A program made the position numbers and the translations under genes. A model generated the notes under the pieces. That model ran no database searches and was not told the DNA's origin. It worked only from the letters and a program-made list of their open reading frames with translations. A stretch of 64,000 nucleotides of DNA from Cyanobium sp. Tous-M-B4 (GTDB taxonomy: Bacteria; Cyanobacteriota; Cyanobacteriia; PCC-6307; Cyanobiaceae): assembly GCF_024345395.1 (NCBI RefSeq), contig NZ_JAGQBA010000004.1, positions 124,001 to 188,000 on the forward strand, read 5' to 3'. The first letter of the stretch is position 1; each line of letters begins with the position of its first letter. Below, one piece after another: positions 8,144 through 16,549 of the stretch.

Positions 8144-9244
8144 TCAGCTAGTAGCAGCTGCCAGCTCACCGGTCAGGGCCTGGTTTAGGCAGGATTCGAT
8201 AGCAGGGCGATCAAGTTGGAAGCCAAGCAAAACCAGCTCCAGGCCTGGGGCCTGCTGGGAGGCAGCAGCCTGCTCAACTCCTGGTTCAAACCAGCACTCC
8301 AACCGCGGTCCAACAGCCTGGATCTGAAGCGGTCGGTTTTTACCTGAAAGCCAAAGTCGCCCCTTGAGCCGGATCAGGGCGCTATCACCAACTAGCTGCA
8401 GCAGTTGTTGCTCAAGGGCAACGCGGCAGAAATCGCCAGGTAGGTCGAGGGCAAGCGACTCGATGGCGACATGGGTGTGATCGTGATGCTCGTGATGGTC
8501 ATGGTCATGGTCATGGTCGTGATGGTCATGGCCTGTGGTGGTCGGCTGCCGGGGCTCAAGGCCCAGCACCAGCTCTGGGGAGACCACACCCCTGCCCATC
8601 GACAACAGCACAGCTCCTGGCTGCAGCTGGGGGGCAAGGCCCTCATGCACCAGATCAATCTCGCCGGCCGATAGGCAGTCGGCGCGGCTGATCAAAACCA
8701 GATCGGCAGCCTCAAGCTGCTCGGCAAACAATTCATCGATAGCCGAAGCGTGATCCAGGCTTGGATCAGCAAGCCGCTGGGCTTCGAGAGCGGCTGGATT
8801 TGCCACCACACTGCCTGCTGCAAGGGCTTCGCCATCAACAACAGCCACCACGCCGTTGAGGCGAATGCGGGTGCGGATTTGCGGCCAATTCAGGGCAGCA
8901 ATCAGTGGTTCCGGTAGCGCCAGACCACTGGTTTCCACCACGATCCCATCGAGGCTGTCTGCTCGTTCAAGCAGCTTCTCCATGGTTGGCAAGAAGTCGT
9001 CTTGGACAGTGCAGCAGAGGCAGCCATTTGCCAACTCCACCAGGCGGGTATCGAGCTCATCCTCGGGGCAGAAACCACAGCTGCGCAGCAGCTCCCCGTC
9101 GATACCAACCTCGCCGAATTCATTAACCAGCACAGCCAGACGTTGGCCGCTGTTCAGCAGCAGATGACGCAGCAAGGTTGTTTTGCCCGCACCGAGAAAG
9201 CCTGTCACCACGGTGACAGGCAGCCTTCCAGTTTGTTTTGTCAT
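8144..9244 (-). CDS. cobW: CobW-family G3E metallochaperone GTPase
   Basis: A 366-residue G3E GTPase. The P-loop is GFLGAGKT at residues 15-22, the metal-binding CxCC motif is C75-L-C77-C78, and ETSGLALP is the switch region. Residues 239-258 are a histidine/aspartate run with 12 histidines in 20 residues. A C-terminal CobW domain follows. CobW proteins use GTP to deliver metal; this one starts two bases after hupE, which lies behind a cobalamin riboswitch, so cobalt delivery for (pseudo)cobalamin is the best inference. A zinc-related role (COG0523 is diverse) is the main alternative. Confidence 0.9.
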   Translation of the reverse strand: MTKQTGRLPVTVVTGFLGAGKTTLLRHLLLNSGQRLAVLVNEFGEVGIDGELLRSCGFCPEDELDTRLVELANGCLCCTVQDDFLPTMEKLLERADSLDGIVVETSGLALPEPLIAALNWPQIRTRIRLNGVVAVVDGEALAAGSVVANPAALEAQRLADPSLDHASAIDELFAEQLEAADLVLISRADCLSAGEIDLVHEGLAPQLQPGAVLLSMGRGVVSPELVLGLEPRQPTTTGHDHHDHDHDHDHHEHHDHTHVAIESLALDLPGDFCRVALEQQLLQLVGDSALIRLKGRLWLSGKNRPLQIQAVGPRLECWFEPGVEQAAASQQAPGLELVLLGFQLDRPAIESCLNQALTGELAAATS

Positions 9245-9245
9245 C

Positions 9246-9875
9246 TCAGGCAGTCAAACCCGCCAGGGCCCAGGTGCCCCCAAGGGCCATTAGGGCGAAA
9301 CCAAGCCAGCGCAGCTGGGTGGAAGAAAGGCGTGCCCCCAAAGGTCGCAACGCAATCAGTGCCAGCGCAAGCAGGGCTGCTTGGGAAAGAAACAGGCCCG
9401 TGCCGTAGGCCAATACGGGCATGGCGCTCCAGCCAAATACGGGGCCGCTTAGTACATATCCGTGCAAGGCCATGGCGGGAAGCAGCAGCAGGGGCGGCAA
9501 CCGCCGCAGCAACACCAGTGCCTCAACAATGAGGGTGCAGGCCACTAGGGATTCAGCGCCTGGCATCCCTGGCCACAGCAGTCCAGCAGCACTGCCGAGC
9601 AAGCCAACAGCAAGTAGTCCCAGGCTCCAGCCAAGCCGTTGCTGCAACCCCACCAAGGAAAGTGCCAGTAGGAAAAGCAGATGATCCGGGCCCAGCACTG
9701 GGTGGGCGAGGCCACTCAGCACGCCATTGATCGTGCTGGGTTGCAGCTGGCTGACATCAGCAAAATGATGCGCCTGGACTGGGCTCATGGCGCCAATACC
9801 GACTGCTGCCAGGCCAGCACCTAGTAGCCAACGGCCCAGTGCTTGGCCGTGGGGTGGTGTTTTTGTCAAATTCAT
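9246..9875 (-). CDS. hupE: HupE/UreJ-family nickel/cobalt permease (probable cobalt importer)
   Basis: A 209-residue membrane protein from ATG 9875; the longer frame to 10076 is riboswitch RNA read as protein and is rejected. An N-terminal signal/helix (about 14-35) precedes the exported HH pair at 36-37. The family motif HPVLGPDHLLFLL starts at H58 with D64-H65, and about six further hydrophobic helices follow. HupE proteins import nickel or cobalt. The cobalamin riboswitch directly upstream and cobW directly downstream point to cobalt. A 10-base palindrome, GGACCGGTCC, abuts the start codon (9876-9885). Confidence 0.9.
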   Translation of the reverse strand: MNLTKTPPHGQALGRWLLGAGLAAVGIGAMSPVQAHHFADVSQLQPSTINGVLSGLAHPVLGPDHLLFLLALSLVGLQQRLGWSLGLLAVGLLGSAAGLLWPGMPGAESLVACTLIVEALVLLRRLPPLLLLPAMALHGYVLSGPVFGWSAMPVLAYGTGLFLSQAALLALALIALRPLGARLSSTQLRWLGFALMALGGTWALAGLTA

Positions 9876-9899
9876 GGACCGGTCCGCGCCGTAGGAAGA

Positions 9900-10065
9900 A
9901 CAAAACCGGCGGGCGTTCTGACTTGGCAATGGTTCGCAAGCAGGCCCCAAAGTTGGAGCAGATTCGCGGGCCAAGGCCTTTACAGCTGCGGGACAGTGTC
10001 GGATTTCCACCGACCTTTCCCCCTTACCTCCAGTGGCTGATCCCCACTGGAACCGGAAATTAGAT
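9900..10065 (-). promoter_or_regulatory. Cobalamin (AdoCbl-type) riboswitch upstream of hupE-cobW
   Basis: Read on the minus strand, the region contains GGTGGAAATCCGACACTG followed by TCCCGCAGCTGTAAA (about 9977-10010), the conserved core of cobalamin riboswitches. A B12-box-like stretch GTCAGAACGCCCGCC lies at about 9909-9923. GGTTCC and GGGGATCAGCC stretches precede the core. The edges are approximate. In this family, ligand binding represses cobalamin or cobalt-uptake genes, usually by hiding the ribosome binding site or by termination. I see no T-tract terminator before hupE, so translational control at the start region is more likely. Confidence 0.9.
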
Positions 10066-10082
10066 GCTATCGGCAAGGGGCC

Positions 10083-10607
10083 CTATCGGCATGCCAGGCT
10101 TTCCTTGGTAGCGACTCCGGTGCTCGGATTGACACCGGCAGCGCGTTTACAGAGTGCTTTCTGCTCAGGCAGGTCGAGCACCGCGTCACTGAAATCAGCT
10201 CCTTCAATGGTTGCTCCTTTGAAGTGGCTCTGCATCAACATGGCGTTTCGCAGCACAGCACCACTTAGGTCAGTGTCCTCAAAGTGACTTGCGAAGGCCA
10301 CCGCGTCTTCCAGGTTGGCGTCTTTCAGGTTGGCTCCGCGTAGGTCGCTGCTGTTGAAAACAGCTCCGCGCAGATCGGTTCCGCTCAGATCGAAGCCCGT
10401 CAGGGTCGCCTTCAAAAACTCCTGCTGTTGAAGGTTGCGCCCGTGCATGTCGGGTTGGAGGTCTTGTAGCGAACGCTGGCTGCGCAGCTCTGGGGCGGTG
10501 ATCGCTGTGGCCGGAGAGACTCCCAGGCACCAGGTCAGCACTAGGGCCAGTGCGGCCAGCAGCCAGCTACCAGACCAACTCGCTCGGCTTTCAGATCTCG
10601 AGCTCAT
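10083..10607 (-). CDS. Exported pentapeptide-repeat protein
   Basis: A 174-residue protein from ATG 10607; the frame extends to 10724 without a good start. A signal peptide occupies about residues 12-36 (ending SPATA). About 13 pentapeptide repeats of the A(D/N)LXX type follow, for example LSGTDLRGAVFNSSDLRGAN and ANLEDA. A C-terminal tail has two cysteines (ALCKRAAGV and SLACR). Such proteins fold as a right-handed beta-helix, and the leader suggests the thylakoid lumen or periplasm, as for known lumenal pentapeptide proteins. Function is unknown. Its start is only 30 bases from the divergent UPRT-like gene. Confidence 0.82.
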   Translation of the reverse strand: MSSRSESRASWSGSWLLAALALVLTWCLGVSPATAITAPELRSQRSLQDLQPDMHGRNLQQQEFLKATLTGFDLSGTDLRGAVFNSSDLRGANLKDANLEDAVAFASHFEDTDLSGAVLRNAMLMQSHFKGATIEGADFSDAVLDLPEQKALCKRAAGVNPSTGVATKESLACR

Positions 10608-10637
10608 GGGCGCGCACTTACGGTGAATCATCAAGTT

Positions 10638-11303
10638 ATGGCAACCATGGTGATGGCTTTGCGGGTGGTGGTTCCCCCCCACCCCCTGATTGGCCACTGG
10701 CTTGGCGTACTGCGCGATCGACACACGCCTAGCTCTCTTTACGCCTCCGCTACTGCCGAGCTAGGTCGCTGGCTCACTTATGAGGCTGTGCGCGATTGGC
10801 TGCCCCACAGGCGCATCCAGCTGGAATCACCACTTGCTCCGGCAGAGGCGGACGTGGTGGATCCGGCGGTTCCCCTGCTGGCAATGCCCCTGCTAACCGC
10901 TGGGCTTGGCCTTTGGCAGGGCGGCCAAACAGTGCTTCCTTCTGCCCAGGTGCTCCACCTCCAAGAAAGCCTCGGTGTGATAACCCCTCCAGCCGGGCCC
11001 ATCCCCCCCCGCTGTGGAGTTTTGCTGTTCTTAGCGGAACTAGGAGATGGCGAATCCCTGCTCCATCTGCTTGATGACCTTTCAGCCCTAGGAGTGACGG
11101 GCGATCGCTTACGAGTGATTACATCCCTGGCCTCCGGGCCAGGACTCAAGGCTGTGGGGGAGCGGCACGGGAGCCTCACCATTTACGCCGCTGGCATTGA
11201 TCCAGATTTGAACGAAGCCGGTGCGATCGTGCCGGGTATCGGCGATGTGAAGCAGCGGTTGTTCGGTGGCACGGTGCTGGATGAACTGCCCACCGATACC
11301 TAG
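10638..11303 (+). CDS. Uracil phosphoribosyltransferase-like protein with eroded PRPP site
   Basis: A 221-residue protein from ATG 10638 (ATG 10653 also possible). The N-terminus LRVVVPPHPLIGHWL and ELGRWLTYEAVRDWLP match uracil phosphoribosyltransferase. The C-terminus keeps the uracil-binding signature AGIDPDLNEAGAIVPGIGD (residues 185-203). The PRPP-binding loop, normally DPMLATGG, is replaced around residues 131-140 by FLAELGDGES, and the flexible middle region is shortened. It may have lost UMP synthesis and taken a regulatory or structural role. Comparison with other picocyanobacterial copies would show whether this is lineage-wide. Confidence 0.72.
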   Translation: MATMVMALRVVVPPHPLIGHWLGVLRDRHTPSSLYASATAELGRWLTYEAVRDWLPHRRIQLESPLAPAEADVVDPAVPLLAMPLLTAGLGLWQGGQTVLPSAQVLHLQESLGVITPPAGPIPPRCGVLLFLAELGDGESLLHLLDDLSALGVTGDRLRVITSLASGPGLKAVGERHGSLTIYAAGIDPDLNEAGAIVPGIGDVKQRLFGGTVLDELPTDT

Positions 11304-11328
11304 GCTCGCTGAAGAAAGGGCTTGATTT

Positions 11329-11601
11329 ATGGGTAATCACAACGGCGGCACCCCTGCTAGAGGCAGTTCCAGCCTCAGTGTCTTGGCAGGTGCTGTTATT
11401 GGTGCTGCCGGCCTTGCCTGGTGGTTGCTGGCTGAGGCAGAGCGACGCCGGCACCAAGCCCGGCCTGCCCGCGCCGCTGGAATCGCCGCCTCGCCGGCTC
11501 TTACCAGGACGGACCGGGACCTTCACGATCGGGTCCATGAGCTCAACCAGGCGATCGACGACGTGCGCCGTCAACTGGAGACCATGACCATCCAGGGTTA
11601 A
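11329..11601 (+). CDS. Small single-span membrane protein of unknown function
   Basis: A 90-residue protein. One membrane helix (about residues 16-34, [19 protein letters not shown]) is followed by a basic stretch ([15 protein letters not shown]) and a C-terminal amphipathic helix from about 60 to 86 ([19 protein letters not shown]), probably a short coiled coil. The basic side predicts the C-terminus in the cytoplasm. It begins 25 bases after the UPRT-like gene and ends 55 bases before ilvD. Small proteins of this form occur in many cyanobacteria; I know no function. Confidence 0.68.
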   Translation: MGNHNGGTPARGSSSLSVLAGAVIGAAGLAWWLLAEAERRRHQARPARAAGIAASPALTRTDRDLHDRVHELNQAIDDVRRQLETMTIQG

Positions 11602-11656
11602 GTCTTCTGGGCCTATCGCCCCGGTGGGTAGGTTTCTTCAAGCCCAACCCACCACC

Positions 11657-13327
11657 ATGCTCCGCTCCGCTGCGATCACGCAAGGCATTCAGCGCTCCCC
11701 CAACCGCGCCATGTTGCGGGCCGTTGGCTTTGGTGATGGCGATTTCAACAAGCCGATTATTGGCGTTGCCAATGGCTACAGCACAATTACACCTTGCAAC
11801 CTGGGCTTAAACGAGCTAGCTCAGTGCGCCGAGACGGCTCTTCATACAGCCGGTGCAATGCCCCAGATGTTTGGCACCATCACGGTGAGCGATGGCATAT
11901 CAATGGGCACGGAGGGAATGAAGTATTCCCTGGTGAGCCGCGAGGTAATTGCCGATTCGATTGAAACTGCCTGCAACGCCCAAAGCATGGATGGCTTGCT
12001 GGCAATTGGTGGTTGTGACAAAAATATGCCAGGAGCCATGTTGGCCATGGCGCGCATGAATATTCCCTCCATTTTTGTCTACGGTGGCACGATTAAGCCT
12101 GGCAAGCTTGGAGCCTGTGATCTCACGGTAGTAAGTGCTTTTGAGGCTGTCGGTCAATACAGCGGTGGTCGTATTGATGAGCAAGAGCTCACTGCTATTG
12201 AAAAGAATGCCTGTCCAGGTGCCGGCAGTTGTGGCGGCATGTTTACTGCCAATACTATGAGTGCCGCCTTTGAAGTATTGGGGTTAAGCCTGCCTTACAG
12301 CTCCACCATGGCTGCAGAGGACCCTGAGAAAGCAGAGAGTGCTGCTCGCAGCGCAGAGGTTTTGGTTGATGCACTTAAGGCAAACATCTTGCCTAGTGAC
12401 CTACTCACCCGAGAGGCCTTCGAAAATGCCATCAGCGTGATCATGGCGGTGGGCGGCTCTACCAATTCCGTGTTGCACCTACTGGCGGTGGCCCGCACCG
12501 CTGGAGTACCCCTAACCATCGACGACTTTGAGACGATCCGCCAGCGGGTGCCAGTGATCTGCGATCTGAAGCCCAGTGGCCGCTATGTGACCGTTGACCT
12601 TCATCAGGCTGGTGGCATACCCCAGGTGATGAAGCTGCTGCTTGATGCGGGCTTACTGCATGCCGATTGCCGCACCATCGAGGGCAAAACCCTGGCTGAG
12701 TTGTTGGCATCTGTTCCTTCCGAGCCCCCCTCTGGTCAGGATGTGATCCGTCCACTTAGCAACCCCCTCTATCCCAAAGGGCACCTAGCGATTCTCAAGG
12801 GAAACTTGGCAGAAGAAGGTGCGGTGGCCAAGATCAGTGGGGTTAAAAATCCTGTAATCACCGGTCCAGCAAGGGTTTTTGAAAGCGAGGAATCCTGCTT
12901 GGCCGCAATCCTTGATAAGCAGATCAACCCCGGTGATGTGGTGGTAGTGCGCAACGAGGGCCCGGTGGGAGGCCCTGGCATGCGGGAGATGCTCAGTCCT
13001 ACTGCTGCGATCGTGGGCCAGGGCCTGCTCGATTCGGTGGCCCTGATCACCGATGGCCGCTTTTCAGGCGGTTCCTTCGGTCTGGTGGTGGGTCACGTTG
13101 CACCCGAGGCTGCCGTGGGGGGCACCATCGGCCTGGTTGAGGAAGGGGACAGCATCACGGTCGATGCCATCGAATTGCTAATTCAGCTCAATGTCCCTGA
13201 TGTGGAAATCGCTCGGCGGCGCTCGGCCTGGGTCAAGCCTGAGCCCCTTTACCGCACTGGGGTGCTTGGCAAATATGCCCGCCTGGTTGGTAGCAGCAGC
13301 CGGGGTGCGGTGACCGATGAGATCTAA
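11657..13327 (+). CDS. ilvD: Dihydroxy-acid dehydratase
   Basis: A 556-residue enzyme from ATG 11657, where the product begins [20 protein letters not shown] as in cyanobacterial IlvD; an upstream frame to 11624 is not needed. Three iron-sulfur cysteines are visible: C47 (TPCNLG), C120 (GGCDKNMPG) and C192 ([14 protein letters not shown]). [19 protein letters not shown] near the C-terminus is the second family signature. It catalyses the third common step of valine, leucine and isoleucine synthesis and is oxygen-sensitive to a degree that depends on the cluster type. Full family length. Confidence 0.97.
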   Translation: MLRSAAITQGIQRSPNRAMLRAVGFGDGDFNKPIIGVANGYSTITPCNLGLNELAQCAETALHTAGAMPQMFGTITVSDGISMGTEGMKYSLVSREVIADSIETACNAQSMDGLLAIGGCDKNMPGAMLAMARMNIPSIFVYGGTIKPGKLGACDLTVVSAFEAVGQYSGGRIDEQELTAIEKNACPGAGSCGGMFTANTMSAAFEVLGLSLPYSSTMAAEDPEKAESAARSAEVLVDALKANILPSDLLTREAFENAISVIMAVGGSTNSVLHLLAVARTAGVPLTIDDFETIRQRVPVICDLKPSGRYVTVDLHQAGGIPQVMKLLLDAGLLHADCRTIEGKTLAELLASVPSEPPSGQDVIRPLSNPLYPKGHLAILKGNLAEEGAVAKISGVKNPVITGPARVFESEESCLAAILDKQINPGDVVVVRNEGPVGGPGMREMLSPTAAIVGQGLLDSVALITDGRFSGGSFGLVVGHVAPEAAVGGTIGLVEEGDSITVDAIELLIQLNVPDVEIARRRSAWVKPEPLYRTGVLGKYARLVGSSSRGAVTDEI

Positions 13328-13343
13328 TAGCCAAAGCCAGGCC

Positions 13344-13727
13344 TCAGTCCAGCGGCACTAACAGGGCCCTGAGTCTTCGTGCCAAAGCCTCCAGGGGGGC
13401 ACCATCAACTGGTCGCTCGCAGCGGAGCCCTGACTCCGGCTCCATCCACACCGGATGGCTCCCCTGCCAAAGCAGGGGGCGTTGATGGTCGTGGCACCAG
13501 GCCAGGGTGAGGTTGAGGTCATCACCGCTGCGATAGATCTCAATTTCGAGATCGGCGGCGGGATAGCGCTGTCCATCGGCCTGTCTTACCTCCAGTCTCA
13601 AGTTGCAATCGTCGCAGCGCTGAGTGTCATCCAGGGGCAGCACGGCGTGACGCAATGGCTTGCGACAGAGATCGGCGGCGGCTGCAACCAGCTGTTGCAG
13701 GTTGCTATTAACCAGCTCAGGGGTAGC
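13344..13727 (-). CDS. Conserved protein of unknown function next to CIA30 gene
   Basis: A 127-residue protein if it starts at GTG 13727 (product MATPELVNSNLQQL), overlapping the upstream CIA30 gene by 11 bases. ATG 13778 would overlap by 62 bases. It contains a cysteine pair RCDDCNLRLEV, a strand LEIEIYRSGDDLNLTLAWC and a tail RLRALLVPLD. No membrane segment. I believe similar proteins occur in other picocyanobacteria but know no function. Its position after pgl and the CIA30 gene suggests co-transcription with the carbon-metabolism cluster. Confidence 0.6.
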   Translation of the reverse strand, partial: ATPELVNSNLQQLVAAAADLCRKPLRHAVLPLDDTQRCDDCNLRLEVRQADGQRYPAADLEIEIYRSGDDLNLTLAWCHDHQRPLLWQGSHPVWMEPESGLRCERPVDGAPLEALARRLRALLVPLD

Positions 13728-14259
13728 CACGTACAGCGCGAAGTTGTAGGTAGATCGGACCGGCGCGGAAGCCAGCATTTAAGCCGCCATCATCGGCGAA
13801 GCGTGAATGCAAAAGTTGCAGCCTGGTGATCCGGCTTGGGTCAAATTTCATGGGCAGCCCCACCGGCTTAGCGCGCACCGAGGCTCGTAGATCTGCGAAC
13901 GGAATCCTCACGAGGCTGGGTCCCTCTGGCTCCGTAGCGAATTCGATCACCCAGCGCAGGCCCCCAGGGATCAAGTTGGTGAGTCCGGCCAGACCGTCAG
14001 CGCAGGCAACCGCCAACTTGAAGCGTCTGCCAGCACCAACCAGCTCAAGTTCAAGCCCCTCACAACTCGAGAGATCGAGAGGGGGAGAAAACAGAGGCGA
14101 GCGGCAACTGATGAAGCCCCCTCCCTCCTCAACGAGCGTGCCTTCAAACTCCAGCCCTGTTGAGGCGATCCGGCAGTTTCCCTGGCTGCGACCACCCATC
14201 ACGGTGTCGTTTAAGGCATGCCAGCCAATGAAGCCGTCGCCGCTGGCGATGGAAATCAT
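13717..14259 (-). CDS. CIA30-family protein
   Basis: A 180-residue protein with the CIA30 signature WHALNDTVMGGRSQG at residues 13-27, then strands typical of a galactose-binding-like beta-sandwich (LEFEGTLVEEGGGFISCRS), and IPFADLRASVRAKPVG. CIA30 was named for a complex I assembly factor in mitochondria; cyanobacterial and plastid relatives include HCF173-type photosystem II factors, so the exact role here is open. The start overlaps the pgl stop by four bases (ATGA), indicating translational coupling to pgl. Confidence 0.85.
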   Translation of the reverse strand: MISIASGDGFIGWHALNDTVMGGRSQGNCRIASTGLEFEGTLVEEGGGFISCRSPLFSPPLDLSSCEGLELELVGAGRRFKLAVACADGLAGLTNLIPGGLRWVIEFATEPEGPSLVRIPFADLRASVRAKPVGLPMKFDPSRITRLQLLHSRFADDGGLNAGFRAGPIYLQLRAVRGYP

Positions 14260-14996
14260 TGGCTGACTCCAGCCGCTGCTGCTTGGTCAGCAAATATCAG
14301 CACCTCACTGGCGGGCTTAACCAACTTGGCTGGGGTCCGCAGAGATGATTCCTCGGGGTCGAGTAACCGTTGCAGGGCCTGCACCTTGCCGGCGCCACTC
14401 ACTAGGAAGACCACCCGCCGCGCTGCTGAAAGGGTTGGGGCTGTAAGGCTGACCCGGGGTAGACCCTTGCCCTGCCCCAGGGTTACGGAGCGGTCTCGCA
14501 CCCCCGGTGCAGCGGTGCCTGGAAACAACGAGGCGGTGTGACCATCGTCGCCGAGGCCCAACAGCACCACGTCCAACACCGGTGGGAAGTTGCCGCACAG
14601 CTGTTGCAGCAGGTCTGCGTACGCTGCCGCTCCCTGCTCCGGGCTGGCGAGCTGGGTGGGAACCGCATGCAAGCAGGCCTTACTAGCGGGGAGCTCCGCC
14701 ATCAATGTTTCCCTAAACATGCGGGCATTGCTGGAGGGGTCGTCGCTCGGCACCCAACGCTCATCACCGAGCAACACATCGACCCGATCCCAGGGCAGGT
14801 GTTGCTGACCAAGTAGGCGATAGGTCGCCTTCGGTGTCTCTCCGCCGGCCAGTGCTATCTGGGCGCGGTCGCGCTGGGCCAATACCTGATCAAGCTCTGA
14901 GGCCAGGGCTTGGGCCGTCTGACGGGCGAGCTCAGCTGCCGACTCAGCCACCACCAGGCGATAGCGAGTATTGGAGCCTGGAGTGATTGGGGTCAT
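14256..14996 (-). CDS. pgl: 6-phosphogluconolactonase
   Basis: A 246-residue enzyme from ATG 14996, four bases after the gnd stop; the longer frame to 15134 overlaps gnd and is rejected. Family motifs are visible: IALAGGETPKATYRLL (residues about 47-62), VDVLLGDERWVPSDDPSSNARM and VLLGLGDDGHTASLFPG with the catalytic histidine. It hydrolyses 6-phosphogluconolactone in the oxidative pentose phosphate pathway, between glucose-6-phosphate dehydrogenase and Gnd. The pairing with gnd makes functional sense and is probably an operon. Confidence 0.95.
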   Translation of the reverse strand: MTPITPGSNTRYRLVVAESAAELARQTAQALASELDQVLAQRDRAQIALAGGETPKATYRLLGQQHLPWDRVDVLLGDERWVPSDDPSSNARMFRETLMAELPASKACLHAVPTQLASPEQGAAAYADLLQQLCGNFPPVLDVVLLGLGDDGHTASLFPGTAAPGVRDRSVTLGQGKGLPRVSLTAPTLSAARRVVFLVSGAGKVQALQRLLDPEESSLRTPAKLVKPASEVLIFADQAAAAGVSQ

Positions 14997-15000
14997 TGGT

Positions 15001-16419
15001 TCAGTCCAGCCACTCGGTGTGGAAGTTGCCAGGCTTGTCGACCCGCTCGTAGGTGTGGGAGCCAAAGCAGTCGCGCATGGCCTGGACCAGGTTTTGGGGT
15101 AGGCGGGCGCTGCGGTAGCTGTCGATGTAATCAAGGGTGCTGCTTAAGCAGGGCACGGGAATCCCCGCCAGGGCAGCGCCGGCAACCACCTGCCGCAGCC
15201 CGGGCAGACGCCTGTTGATCTGCTCGGCAAACCAGGGGTCGAGCATGAGGTTGGCCAGGCTGGGGTTGGCGCCATAGGCATCCTGAATTCGCTGCAGCAA
15301 GCGGGCCCGGATGATGCAGCCCCCTTTCCAGATCTGGCCGATGGCCGAAAAATTGAGGTTGTAATCGTGCAGCTTTGAGGCTTCCTGCAGCAGGGCCATG
15401 CCCTGGCCATAGCTAACTATGCAGGCGGCAATGCAGGCATCGCGCAGGGGAGCCATGTCATCTGCCGCGCTGCCAAGATTGAAGCTGTGGGCGGCAGGCT
15501 CTGGCAGCAGGGCGCCCGCCTCGAGTCGCTCGGAGCGCAGCGAGCTCAGCACTCGGGCATTGAGGGCGGCATAGATGGTTGGCACGGGTACACCCATCTC
15601 CAGGGCACTCACCACGGTCCAAAGACCAGTGCCCTTTTGGCCAGCCGCATCCACGATCGCCTCCACTAGATCGGCACCGGTTTCGGGATCCTTGGTGCGC
15701 AGGCAAACCTCGGTGATCTCCACCAGGAATGAGGCCAACTCCTCGGTTTGATTCCAGCTGGCCAGGACGTCGGCCATCTGGTCGCCGTTCAGTCCGCCAA
15801 CCCGCTTCATCAGGTCGTAGGCCTCAGCCAGGATCTGCTCAATGCCGTATTCGATGCCGTTGTGCACCGTTTTGACGAAGTGACCAGCGCCCCCGGGGCC
15901 GATGTAGGTGACACAGGGACCATCGTCTACCTGGGCTGCCATCTTGCGCACCAGCGGTTCAATGGCGTCGTAGGCCGCCTTGGTGCCACCGGGCATCATG
16001 CTCGGCCCTTCCAGGGCGCCTTTGGCGCCACCGGAGACGCCCATGCCGATGTAACCGAAGCTCTTGCTCTCCAGCTCGGCAACGCGCCGTTCCGTATCGG
16101 CGTAGAGAGAATTGCCGCCATCAATCAGCAGGTCACCCTCCTCAAGGAAGGGGGAGATTGCCGCAATTGTGTCGTCAACGGGCTGGCCCGCCTTGACCAT
16201 CATCAGGATGCGGCGTGGACGCTCCAGGGTCGCCACAAACTCCTCAAGGGTCGCGGCGCCAACAATGTCCTTGCCTGCACCACGACCTGCCAGAAAATCA
16301 TCGGTTTTTGCCTTGGTGCGATTGAAGACAACGGAGGAGTAGCCGTTGCGCTCAGCATTGAGGACGAGGTTTTCCCCCATCACTCCCAAGCCGATCAGGC
16401 CGAAATGCGCCTTACCCAT
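15001..16419 (-). CDS. gnd: 6-phosphogluconate dehydrogenase, decarboxylating
   Basis: A 472-residue NADP enzyme of full length. The nucleotide-binding fold begins FGLIGLGVMGENLVLN, and the substrate signature GGSHFVK-type region appears as GPGGAGHFVKTVHNGIEY with the catalytic lysine. IIRARLL and RDCFGSHTYERVD near the C-terminus are also typical. It oxidises 6-phosphogluconate to ribulose-5-phosphate, making NADPH in the dark. It sits between glgC upstream and pgl downstream on the same strand. Confidence 0.97.
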   Translation of the reverse strand: MGKAHFGLIGLGVMGENLVLNAERNGYSSVVFNRTKAKTDDFLAGRGAGKDIVGAATLEEFVATLERPRRILMMVKAGQPVDDTIAAISPFLEEGDLLIDGGNSLYADTERRVAELESKSFGYIGMGVSGGAKGALEGPSMMPGGTKAAYDAIEPLVRKMAAQVDDGPCVTYIGPGGAGHFVKTVHNGIEYGIEQILAEAYDLMKRVGGLNGDQMADVLASWNQTEELASFLVEITEVCLRTKDPETGADLVEAIVDAAGQKGTGLWTVVSALEMGVPVPTIYAALNARVLSSLRSERLEAGALLPEPAAHSFNLGSAADDMAPLRDACIAACIVSYGQGMALLQEASKLHDYNLNFSAIGQIWKGGCIIRARLLQRIQDAYGANPSLANLMLDPWFAEQINRRLPGLRQVVAGAALAGIPVPCLSSTLDYIDSYRSARLPQNLVQAMRDCFGSHTYERVDKPGNFHTEWLD

Positions 16420-16496
16420 GACTGAATTTGAAGCTTTTGGCGACAGTGTGGCGAAGCGTGCTGGTCAGCCCAGGCATCCGTCACAACTTGGTGGCA

Positions 16497-16534
16497 AAGG
16501 TGTCAGCAACTCCTGGTTTTTGGCCCGACACCTT
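16497..16534 (-). other. Inverted repeat downstream of glgC
   Basis: AAGGTGTC (16497-16504) and GACACCTT (16527-16534) form a perfect 8-bp inverted repeat with a 22-base loop, starting 15 bases past the glgC stop. There is no T-tract on either strand, so it may be a processing or stabilising hairpin or a weak terminator. No gene is seen in the 130 bases between gnd and glgC. Confidence 0.4.
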
Positions 16535-16549
16535 GGCAGCTTCCCCTGC

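Noticed and set aside
7747-8169. 140-codon frame on the minus strand opposite the exported protein at 7790
   Set aside because: The plus-strand frame has a signal peptide and paired cysteines; the minus frame has no such features and would overlap the cobW end.
8471-8545. Tandem CATGGT-like units as a CRISPR or regulatory repeat
   Set aside because: They are in frame inside cobW and code for the histidine-rich loop; there are no spacers.
9876-10076. N-terminal extension of the HupE frame
   Set aside because: This DNA is the cobalamin riboswitch, and the translated sequence does not look like protein; ATG 9875 gives a proper signal helix.
15748-16425. 225-codon open frame on the plus strand
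   Set aside because: Antisense to gnd; shadow of codon bias.
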